Assembly: GCA_046045995.1 (NCBI GenBank)
Contig: JBJOKR010000170.1
Coordinates: forward strand, 1 to 10,488
Source: Indioceanicola sp046045995
GTDB lineage: Bacteria > Pseudomonadota > Alphaproteobacteria > Azospirillales > Azospirillaceae
Direction of reading: 5' to 3'
DNA: 10,488 nucleotides
Shown: piece by piece, positions 1 to 5,965 of the stretch
Layout: every line of letters starts with the position of its first letter
How positions within the stretch are numbered: the first letter of the stretch is position 1
Notes under the pieces: generated by a model
The model's input: only the letters and a program-made list of their open reading frames with translations
The model's database searches: none
Told to the model about the DNA's origin: nothing
Translations under genes and position numbers: made by a program

Positions 1-158
1 AAGCATTCCATAATGGCCCGCGGCACAGCCGCATCCCAGAGGCCGGACACACGACTGCACCCGACCCCATGTCCAAAAATCGGCAAAATTCCACTTGCAT
101 CCAGGGGGGCGTCCACACACGACCTACATCCCCGGTCCCCGTCCCGGCCTGCCCGCCT
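1..158. other. Left-edge non-coding flank
   Basis: This stretch lies downstream of the minus-strand cytochrome gene and shows no frame with coding character that I can support. A minus-strand frame beginning with the ATG at 68-70 runs open off the left edge, but it has no convincing Shine-Dalgarno and its short translation resembles nothing I recognise. On the minus strand there are two T-runs (complement of 75-79 and 85-88) but no GC-rich stem directly before them, so I do not call a terminator. Confidence 0.5.
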
Positions 159-2000
159 TCACTGCCCTTGGGGCCAGGGGCCGTAGGCGTTCTTGCCCAC
201 GTCGCATTTGGCGTTCACCGCCGCGTCCCAAGCCGCCTGGGTGACCCCGGGCAGCAGGGGCAGGGCGGTGCTGTCCAGCACCTTCAAGAACTCGACAAGG
301 GCTTTGCGGTCATCCTCCGACAGGGCCGGGCCGATGCGGCCGGGGGTGCCGGCGTCATCGGTGAAGACATGGCCGGCATTGGAATTGCCGGGCAGGCTGG
401 TATCCAGCTTGGTCCCGCCCTTCACCTCCGCCCAGAGATAGCCCAGCAGGGCGGGGTCGTAGTCGAAGGTGCCCAGCCAGAAGCTGTCCGGCCGTTCCTC
501 CACCGGGCCCAGCAGGTGCCAGATGGTGGGAACAGCACCATTGTGCAGGAAGGGCGGGGTCGCCCAGACCCCGTCCAGGGGCCGCGCCTTGTAGCACAGG
601 GGTGCCCGGACCAGGTTCGGCCGGTTGAACCCGTCATACCTGCCCCATTCCTCCTTCGGGATGCCCGCCCGTTCATAGGCGCGGTTCTTCGTGACCTCCG
701 TCACGACCTGAAGCCCCTGGCCCGGAGTCATGGTGGACGGGGTGCCGGTCAGCCGGGTGGAATCCACCGTCGTCTCGGCGAAGTTCTTCACCGCCTCCGG
801 GTCGGTGCCGATGCCCTGCACGGGGATCATGGTCATGGCCCATTCGCGCACGCTGCTGTCGGTCACCGGGCGGATGCCGTGGCAGGACAGGCAGTGCTGG
901 ACGAACAGCTCCCGCCCGGCCGCGGCCAGGGTCTGGTCCACCGGACCCAGGATCTCATCCGGCCAGGCGGGGGCCTTCAAGTGTTCAAGGGCCCCTTCAA
1001 TCGCCACCATGTTGTTGACAAGGACGGAGGTGTCCCAGCGGGCCGGCTCGGGGATGGTATTGCCCTTGGCGTCCACGAAATTGGTGACGGCCCGCACGCC
1101 CAGCGCTTCGCCCACATTGCGGACCATGGGCTGCCGGACGGAGCCGTTGTATTGCACCCAGTCGAACATCCACATATCCCACAGGTGGGGGAAGTTCACC
1201 GGCGCATCGGCCACACGGTTGTTGGACGGTAGCTTCAGGTCATCGGCGAAGACGGTGTTGCCGATGCGGCCCAGGGCATCCAGCCGGGCGAACCCTTCCG
1301 GCGTGGGGTAGTAATCGGTGGCAAGGCCGATCTTGGCCAGCAGGGCCTGCTTCACCCCGGCCGCCGCCCCGTCCAGGAAGGGCTGGTAGGCGGCCTTCAG
1401 GGCCTTGCGCGTCGCCTCGTTCCCCGCCTCCGGCCCCAGCACCTCCTTCTCGAAGGCGGACCAGCGCCAGGGCAGGTACCAAGTCAGGACCAGGCCCAGC
1501 CCGACCGCATCCTGCAGGACGTTCAGGTTGACCATACCGGCGCCGCCATCGATGCGGATGCCCTTGCCGTTATAGTTGATCTGCCCCGTATGGCAGGCGG
1601 AGCAGGTGAAGCCCAGCATCTCCAGCGGCTGCGGCTGGGGCCCGAATCCGTCGAAGGTGAACTTGGCGAAGCCGACGGGCAGGCCGTCCGGGTTGTCCGG
1701 CGTCGGCACCACACCATCGGTCAGGAAGCCCATGCCGCGCAGCCAGTCCATATCGGCAAAGCGCCCGCCATCGGGCCGCTTCATGGCCAGGAACCAGCGG
1801 TAGGGCATGACCACCGTGCCCTGCGGCGTGTGGTAGTAGAGGTTGCGATCCCCCTCCTGCCACTGCTGGTTGGCATGGAACAGGCTGACCGCCTGGCGTT
1901 CGGGCAATGTATCCCCCCGGGTCAGCATCATGCCCAGGGCGCCCGCACCGATGAGCGCAACCGCCGCCACGCCCAAGCCCACCTTTACCCAGGTCCGCAT
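159..2000 (-). CDS. Di-heme c-type cytochrome, cytochrome c peroxidase/MauG/RoxA-like
   Basis: A 613-residue protein with two covalent heme-binding motifs, CSACH (residues 133-137) and CLSCH (370-374), one per cytochrome c domain. Near the C-terminus is YKARPLDGVWATPPFLHNG (470-488), typical of bacterial di-heme peroxidases and their MauG/RoxA relatives. Residues about 5-26 form a hydrophobic segment after MRTWVK, so it is exported or anchored facing the periplasm; no clear signal-peptidase site is visible. Classical di-heme peroxidases are about 300-350 residues. This length, and the wide spacing of the two CxxCH sites, are closer to the rubber oxygenase RoxA group (about 650-680 residues). 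The substrate cannot be read from sequence: H2O2, a protein, or an oxidisable organic are all possible. The start ATG has GGAGGGG about 8 bases upstream. The GST gene lies 127 bp upstream in the same direction, so co-transcription is possible. Cytochrome identity is near certain; the RoxA-like assignment is moderate. Confidence 0.9.
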   Translation of the reverse strand: MRTWVKVGLGVAAVALIGAGALGMMLTRGDTLPERQAVSLFHANQQWQEGDRNLYYHTPQGTVVMPYRWFLAMKRPDGGRFADMDWLRGMGFLTDGVVPTPDNPDGLPVGFAKFTFDGFGPQPQPLEMLGFTCSACHTGQINYNGKGIRIDGGAGMVNLNVLQDAVGLGLVLTWYLPWRWSAFEKEVLGPEAGNEATRKALKAAYQPFLDGAAAGVKQALLAKIGLATDYYPTPEGFARLDALGRIGNTVFADDLKLPSNNRVADAPVNFPHLWDMWMFDWVQYNGSVRQPMVRNVGEALGVRAVTNFVDAKGNTIPEPARWDTSVLVNNMVAIEGALEHLKAPAWPDEILGPVDQTLAAAGRELFVQHCLSCHGIRPVTDSSVREWAMTMIPVQGIGTDPEAVKNFAETTVDSTRLTGTPSTMTPGQGLQVVTEVTKNRAYERAGIPKEEWGRYDGFNRPNLVRAPLCYKARPLDGVWATPPFLHNGAVPTIWHLLGPVEERPDSFWLGTFDYDPALLGYLWAEVKGGTKLDTSLPGNSNAGHVFTDDAGTPGRIGPALSEDDRKALVEFLKVLDSTALPLLPGVTQAAWDAAVNAKCDVGKNAYGPWPQGQ

Positions 2001-2076
2001 CTACCCCACCCCTCCGGTTGCTGAAAATCCGGCTTGATCCGGTTTTGCTTCGCATACGGAGTATTACCAAAGAGCG

Positions 2077-2098
2077 AAGGCCCATGCCATAGGGCTTT
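2077..2098. terminator. Stem-loop between GST and cytochrome genes
   Basis: AAGGCCC (2077-2083) can pair with GGGCTTT (2092-2098) across an 8-base loop, with one G-T wobble in plus-strand RNA and one A-C mismatch in minus-strand RNA. It lies 30-50 bases after the minus-strand GST stop. A short TTT follows on that strand at 2068-2070, which is weak for an intrinsic terminator. It may attenuate GST transcription before the cytochrome gene or may be incidental. Confidence 0.25.
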
Positions 2099-2127
2099 GC
2101 TTCCCGGGGTGGGGTAAGCTTGGCGGG

Positions 2128-2781
2128 CTACATCGCCAGGTATTCAATTGTCCAAGGCTCCGCCAAGGCGGCCTCCCGCCAGGCGGCCATGGCGGGATGG
2201 GCCAGGACGGCGTCGGCATAGGCCCGGGCCACGGGCGACAGGGCCACGCCCCAGGTGTCGAACCGGGTGCAGACCGGGGCGTAGAAGCAGTCGGCGATGG
2301 TGAAACCGCCGAACAGGAAGGGGCCTGCTGCCCCATGGGCCGCCCGGCATTCCTCCCAGATCGCCTGGACCCGGGCGATGTCCGCCGCGGCGGCGGCGAC
2401 CCGGTCGGGGGCGTCATGGCGTTGCTTCAGGTCCATGAACAGGTTGCGGCGCAAGTCCTGGAAGCCGGAATGCATTTCCGCCACCACGCTGCGGGCATGG
2501 GCGCGGACATCCGCATCCGCGGGCCACAGCCCCGCTTCCGGATGGCGTTCGGCCAGGTATTCACAGATGGCCAGGCTGTCCCAGATCGTCCGGTCCCCGT
2601 GCTTCAGCACCGGCACCTTCCCCGCCGGGCTGTGGGACAGGAGGGTGGCCTTGGTGTCCGCTTGGCGCAGGGGCACCACCACCTCTGTGAACGGGGCGCC
2701 GGTCTGCACCAGCGCCAGCCAAGGGCGCAGCGACCAGGAGGAATAAGCCTTGTTGCCGATGACAAGCGTATAGTCGGCCAT
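2128..2781 (-). CDS. Glutathione S-transferase family protein
   Basis: A 217-residue cytosolic GST. The N-terminal thioredoxin-like domain opens with MADYTLVIGNKAYSSWSLRPW. The serines at 14, 15 and 17 sit where Ser/Cys-type GSTs place the residue that activates glutathione. KVPVL (55-59) has the conserved cis-proline P57, and WDSLAI (67-72) is the glutathione-binding D/E-S motif. The all-helical C-terminal domain follows from about residue 90, including FTIAD, the usual N-capping box. I chose the ATG at 2779-2781 because it gives the family's usual N-terminus and has AGGTG about 5 bases upstream. A longer frame reaching 2976 adds 65 low-complexity residues with no GST similarity. It resembles the uncharacterised bacterial GSTs with an IGNKxYSSWS start. 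The natural electrophile is unknown; detoxification or thiol homeostasis is the family-level expectation. Confidence 0.93.
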   Translation of the reverse strand: MADYTLVIGNKAYSSWSLRPWLALVQTGAPFTEVVVPLRQADTKATLLSHSPAGKVPVLKHGDRTIWDSLAICEYLAERHPEAGLWPADADVRAHARSVVAEMHSGFQDLRRNLFMDLKQRHDAPDRVAAAAADIARVQAIWEECRAAHGAAGPFLFGGFTIADCFYAPVCTRFDTWGVALSPVARAYADAVLAHPAMAAWREAALAEPWTIEYLAM

Positions 2782-2961
2782 ACTGCACCTGCCGGTTCCA
2801 CGTTGCGGGAAAAAGGATTGGCATGAAAGGGGGAGCGGGTGGCGGGAGGGTAGAGCCAAGGCGAGCCCCGGCAAAGGGGCTTTTCTTGCACCGCGCCCGG
2901 GCGCATTCTGCACGCCGCTCCATTGCCTGTTGCCCGTACAGCCGTGCCCACCCGAAGGCCG

Positions 2962-3013
2962 GAAGGGCCCGAACACGAAAGGCCCTGGGACCGAAGGGCC
3001 CGACTACGAAAGG
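2962..3013 (+). repeat. Two 21-nt direct repeats upstream of the M17 peptidase gene
   Basis: Positions 2962-2982 and 2993-3013 match at 19 of 21 bases and start 31 bases apart. Each runs GAAGGGCCCGA, two variable bases, then ACGAAAGG. Each contains the 6-bp palindrome GGGCCC, and the end of the second copy forms the Shine-Dalgarno of the GTG start at 3022. They could bind a regulator or come from a local duplication. They lie in the intergenic region between the divergent GST and peptidase genes (2782-3021), where I see no clear sigma-70 promoter. Confidence 0.6.
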
Positions 3014-3014
3014 A
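3009..3014 (+). promoter_or_regulatory. Ribosome binding site selecting a GTG start
   Basis: The purine run AAAGGA, in the context ACGAAAGGATCATCCCGTG, lies 7 bases before the GTG at 3022-3024. It favours GTG over the in-frame ATG at 2923, which would add 33 Arg/Pro-rich residues lacking any family similarity. Confidence 0.6.
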
Positions 3015-3021
3015 TCATCCC

Positions 3022-4407
3022 GTGCTGTCCTGCCTGCGTTCCGATGCCCCCGATGATGCCGTCGCCATCCTGCCGCTGACCCGGTCGGCGCTGGAGAAAT
3101 GGGTGGTGCAGGCCCCGCCGGAGCAGGCGGCCTGGGTGAACAGCATGGGCTTCACCGCATCCCCCGGCACCACCGTGCTGCTGCCCAATGCGGACGGCAA
3201 GGTGGCGCGGGTGCTGGCAGGGGTGGGCGACAGGATCGATCTCTGGTCCCTGGCGGGCCTGCCCCTGGGCCTGCCCAAGGGTGTCTACCGGGTGGAGGGG
3301 GTGGAGGATGCGGCCACCGCCACGGCCGTCGCCATCGGCTGGGCCCTGGGCAGCTACCAGTTCACCCGCTACAAGCGCCCGATGAAGGAACCGTCGGTGC
3401 TGGTCCTGCCCGACGCGGCGGACAAGGCAGCGGTGGAGCGGGTGGCCACCACCGCCTACATGGTCCGGGACCTGGTCAATACCCCGGCCGAACACATGGG
3501 CCCGCCCGACCTGGCCCTGGCGGCGGAGCAGCTGGCGGCGGAATTCGGGGCCCAGGTGCAGGTGACCGTGGGGGATGATCTGCTGACCGCCAGTTACCCC
3601 ATGGTCCATGCGGTGGGCCGGGCCAGCGTGCGCGCACCCCGCCTGATCGACATCACCTGGGGCGATGCCACCAACCCGCTGGTGGTGCTGGTCGGCAAGG
3701 GCGTCTGCTTCGACAGCGGCGGCCTGGACATCAAGCCGTCCAGCGGCATGCTGCTGATGAAGAAGGATATGGGCGGGGCCGCCCACGCGCTGGGCTTGGC
3801 CCGGATGGTGATGATGGCGGAATTGCCGGTGCGCCTGCGCGTGCTGGTCCCGGCGGTGGAGAATGCGATCAGCGGCAACGCCTTCCGTCCCATGGACATC
3901 CTGCCCACCCGCAAGGGCCTGACGGTGGAGATCGGGAACACCGATGCGGAAGGCCGGCTGATCCTGTGCGATGCCCTGGCGGAAGGGGATGCCGCCAAGC
4001 CCGCCCTGATGGTGGATTTCGCCACCCTGACCGGGGCGGCCCGGGTCGCCCTGGGCCCCGATCTGCCGGCCCTGTTCAGCAACGACGACGCCCTGGCGGA
4101 GCAAGTGCTGGCGGCGGCCCGGGCGACGGACGATCCCCTGTGGCGCCTGCCCCTGTGGCAGGGCTACCGGCCGCAGTTGGACAGCAAGATCGCCGATCTG
4201 AACAACGCCCCGGGTGGGGGCATGGCCGGGGCGATCACGGCCGCCCTGTTCCTGGAACAATTCGTGTCCCGCACCACCCCCTGGGTCCACCTGGACCTGT
4301 ATGCCTGGAACCAGGGCAACCGCCCCGGCCGGCCGGAGGGGGGTGAGGCCATGACCCTGCGCGCCCTGTTCGCCGTGCTGGAGAAGCGTTTCGGATCCGC
4401 CGCTTGA
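3022..4407 (+). CDS. M17 family leucyl aminopeptidase-like metallopeptidase
   Basis: A cytoplasmic two-metal aminopeptidase of 461 residues from the GTG start. The C-terminal catalytic domain carries the full family set: VGKGVCFDSGG (K226 and D231), DIK (K238), KKDMGG (D249), and the signature NTDAEGRL (306-313) with metal ligands D308 and E310 and the catalytic arginine R312. These correspond to E. coli PepA K270, D275, K282, D293, D352, E354 and R356. The N-terminal domain (about 1-150) is shorter and divergent from E. coli PepA (503 residues). This fits the compact alphaproteobacterial M17 form, so I withhold the symbol pepA. It releases N-terminal residues from peptides. MarR and NlpC/P60 genes lie immediately downstream on the same strand, which suggests a shared peptide-degradation role. 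It lacks the aligned N-terminal extension of PepA, so PepA-like DNA binding should not be assumed. Confidence 0.94.
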   Translation: MLSCLRSDAPDDAVAILPLTRSALEKWVVQAPPEQAAWVNSMGFTASPGTTVLLPNADGKVARVLAGVGDRIDLWSLAGLPLGLPKGVYRVEGVEDAATATAVAIGWALGSYQFTRYKRPMKEPSVLVLPDAADKAAVERVATTAYMVRDLVNTPAEHMGPPDLALAAEQLAAEFGAQVQVTVGDDLLTASYPMVHAVGRASVRAPRLIDITWGDATNPLVVLVGKGVCFDSGGLDIKPSSGMLLMKKDMGGAAHALGLARMVMMAELPVRLRVLVPAVENAISGNAFRPMDILPTRKGLTVEIGNTDAEGRLILCDALAEGDAAKPALMVDFATLTGAARVALGPDLPALFSNDDALAEQVLAAARATDDPLWRLPLWQGYRPQLDSKIADLNNAPGGGMAGAITAALFLEQFVSRTTPWVHLDLYAWNQGNRPGRPEGGEAMTLRALFAVLEKRFGSAA

Positions 4408-4414
4408 TCGGCGG
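4397..4414 (+). terminator. GC stem-loop spanning the M17 stop codon
   Basis: CCGCCG (4397-4402) and CGGCGG (4409-4414) form a perfect 6-bp GC stem with a 6-base loop that contains the TGA stop. No T-run follows, so it is not a standard intrinsic terminator. It may slow transcription, protect the 3' end, or be incidental in such GC-rich DNA. Confidence 0.25.
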
Positions 4415-4500
4415 TCACGGCACGGTTGAAAGGCACGGAAGCGTAACAAAGGGCCTGCCCCAACCCGCTTGCCCCCTTCGATGGGTTTAGGCACACTGTC

Positions 4501-4550
4501 CCGGCACCGAGACGATCCGGACGGAACAAGATCCGGCCCGTCGGTGCTGG
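4501..4550 (+). promoter_or_regulatory. Long inverted repeat in the marR leader
   Basis: CCGGCACCGAGACG (4501-4514) and CGTCGGTGCTGG (4539-4550) are complementary over 12 pairs, with one G-T pair and bulged bases, around a 24-base centre. The centre contains a direct repeat of GATCCGG (4514-4520 and 4530-4536). The element ends 27 bases before the marR-type start codon. The arms are too far apart for a typical MarR operator, which is a compact palindrome, so an RNA hairpin in the leader is more likely. A weak -35/-10 pair (TTGCCC 4469-4474, CACACT 4492-4497, 17-base spacer) would start transcription almost at its left arm. Confidence 0.4.
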
Positions 4551-4577
4551 GGATACTGCACGGGTAGGGGGAACGGG

Positions 4578-4991
4578 ATGTCGCGGAACCTCGAGGCGCT
4601 GCAACTGTGGCGTGGCGCCCTTGTCGCCTCCGTCCGCAAGGATGGTCCCGATCTGTCGGCCCGGCAACTTGCCTTGATGCTGACCGTGTACCTGACCGCC
4701 CCGCCGCACACCGTGCGCGGGCTTGCGGCCACGCTGAATGTCTCCAAGCCGGCGATCACCCGTGCCCTGGACCGGCTTGGACGGTTGGGCTATGTGAAGC
4801 GCAAGCGTGATCAGGAGGATCGGCGGAACGTACTGGTGCAACGGACCGTCAAGGGCTCCGTCTTCCTGACGGAGTTCGGGCAGATGGTCATCGATGCGGG
4901 CCAGTCGGCCGGTACCGCTGCCGGCCAGGCGATGCCGGTGGAGGCTTCTGGTGCGCCCGCCCCCCTTCCGGAACCGGCGACGGCCCCCTGA
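4578..4991 (+). CDS. MarR-type winged-helix transcriptional regulator
   Basis: A 137-residue DNA-binding protein. The segment TVRGLAATLNVSKPAITRAL (45-64) is a helix-turn-helix with the NVSKPAITRAL recognition helix. RLGYVKRKRDQEDRRNVLV (69-87) has the MarR wing signature, including the conserved D-x-x-D-R-R. The N-terminal helix is short and the C-terminus after about residue 105 is an Ala/Pro-rich tail, so the two long dimerisation helices of typical MarR proteins (about 140-160 residues) are reduced. The start has AGGGGGAA 5 bases upstream. The stop TGA shares its last base with the ATG of the next gene (4989-4993), so the two are translationally coupled. It probably controls its own operon, perhaps including the flanking peptidase genes; no ligand can be inferred. 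Confidence 0.88.
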   Translation: MSRNLEALQLWRGALVASVRKDGPDLSARQLALMLTVYLTAPPHTVRGLAATLNVSKPAITRALDRLGRLGYVKRKRDQEDRRNVLVQRTVKGSVFLTEFGQMVIDAGQSAGTAAGQAMPVEASGAPAPLPEPATAP

Positions 4992-5863
4992 TGTCCAAGA
5001 CCGATGACAAGACGGGTGAGAAGCCCGATCCCCGGGTCCACCCCTATCGGCCCGATCTGGCCGCCGCCTATCTGCGCGGGCGGGTCAAGGCGGACCGGTT
5101 CATCGACGGGGTGGAATGCCAGGTCCGCACTGGCTTCGCCAGCATGGTGGAAAGCCCCGGATTCGAGGCGCGGCAGACCAGCCAACTCCTGTTCGGGGAG
5201 CGGTTCACCGTCTATGACGACAGGGACGGTTGGGTCTGGGGCCAGAATGAGACCGACGGCTATGTCGGCTGGATCCGGCTGGAGACCCTGTCGGATGAAG
5301 TGACGGAGCCGACCCATGTGGTGAAGGCGCTGCGCACCTTCCTGTTCAGCGATGCCGACCTGAAATCCCCCACCGTGGACGTGCTGTCCATGGGGGCCAG
5401 CGTCACCGTCCTGCGGGAAAAGGGCCGCTGGGCGGAGATCGCGGGCGGCGGCTGGGTCTTCACCGGCCATCTGCTGGGCGATGACGGGTTGCTGCCGGAC
5501 ATGGCGGAAACGGCCCTGGCCTTCCTGGGCAGCCCCTATCTCTGGGGCGGGCGGACCAGCATCGGGCTGGATTGTTCCGGCCTGGTGCAGATCGCCGCCG
5601 CCATGGCGGGATACGAATGCCCCCGCGACAGCGACCAGCAGCGGGCCGAACTGGGCGAAACCGTGTCCCCCGACGGGGCGGGCCATGCCTATCGCAGGGG
5701 GGACATCGTCTTCTTCCCCGGCCATGTGGGCATCATGCGGGATGCGGATACCCTGATCCACGCCAATGCCCACCACATGGCCGTGGTGGCCGAACCCCTG
5801 GTCGATGTGCTGGCCCGGGCCGGGTCCAAGGGCGGGATCACCGCCGTGAACCGGGTCGGCTGA
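4991..5863 (+). CDS. C40 (NlpC/P60) peptidase with N-terminal SH3b-like domains
   Basis: A 290-residue cysteine peptidase. Two SH3b-like regions come first: about 34-100, ending DGYVGWIRLETL, and about 105-164, ending GGGWVFTGHLLG. The NlpC/P60 domain (about 168-290) has the catalytic cysteine in LDCSGLVQ (C195), the histidine in GHVGIM (H245), and the third polar residue in HANAHH (H257). No signal peptide or lipobox is visible; the charged N-terminus MSKTDDKTGEKPD suggests the protein stays in the cytoplasm. Cytoplasmic C40 enzymes with this SH3b-SH3b-NlpC order include YkfC-like gamma-D-glutamyl-L-diamino acid endopeptidases, which cleave murein peptides during recycling. That activity is the best family-level guess, not shown by sequence. 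The ATG overlaps the upstream regulator's stop by one base. Confidence 0.92.
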   Translation: MSKTDDKTGEKPDPRVHPYRPDLAAAYLRGRVKADRFIDGVECQVRTGFASMVESPGFEARQTSQLLFGERFTVYDDRDGWVWGQNETDGYVGWIRLETLSDEVTEPTHVVKALRTFLFSDADLKSPTVDVLSMGASVTVLREKGRWAEIAGGGWVFTGHLLGDDGLLPDMAETALAFLGSPYLWGGRTSIGLDCSGLVQIAAAMAGYECPRDSDQQRAELGETVSPDGAGHAYRRGDIVFFPGHVGIMRDADTLIHANAHHMAVVAEPLVDVLARAGSKGGITAVNRVG

Positions 5864-5876
5864 CCCCCGACGGGGG
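5864..5876 (+). terminator. Short GC hairpin right after the C40 stop
   Basis: CCCCC (5864-5868) pairs with GGGGG (5872-5876) around the loop GAC, immediately after TGA. There is no T-tract, so intrinsic termination is doubtful. Confidence 0.2.
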
Positions 5877-5912
5877 AACCCGCGACTGATCGACCGAAAG
5901 GGAAAGCCGTTG

Positions 5913-5938
5913 ATCCGGACGGCATCCCGCTGCCGGAT
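5913..5938 (+). promoter_or_regulatory. Hairpin in the leader of the CHASE4 kinase gene
   Basis: ATCCGG (5913-5918) and CCGGAT (5933-5938) are perfect inverted copies around a 14-base centre that can add GC/GC pairing. The hairpin ends 27 bases before the assigned start. It could be an operator half-site pair or an RNA structure; chance is also plausible at this base composition. Confidence 0.25.
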
Positions 5939-5965
5939 TCCGCCGACCCCCAACCGTGACAGAAG

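Noticed and set aside
69..1232. Long plus-strand frame antisense to the cytochrome gene
   Set aside because: There is no domain; the opposite strand encodes both heme motifs and has a good Shine-Dalgarno.
2782..2976. N-terminal extension of the GST
   Set aside because: The 65 extra residues are low-complexity and unlike any GST; the internal ATG at 2781 has a Shine-Dalgarno and gives the family N-terminus.
2923..3021. ATG start for the M17 peptidase at 2923
   Set aside because: The added 33 residues are Arg/Pro-rich and are encoded by the intergenic repeats; the GTG at 3022 has a well-placed AAAGGA.
3004..4494. Open frame of 496 codons antisense to the M17 gene
   Set aside because: It is His/Gln/Gly-rich with no domain and lies opposite a gene with complete catalytic motifs. 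It is a by-product of GC-biased third positions.
4514..5922. Shared 11-mer GATCCGGACGG upstream of the MarR gene and the CHASE4 kinase gene
   Set aside because: In 10 kb of GC-rich DNA several 11-base matches are expected by chance, so it is not evidence of a common operator.
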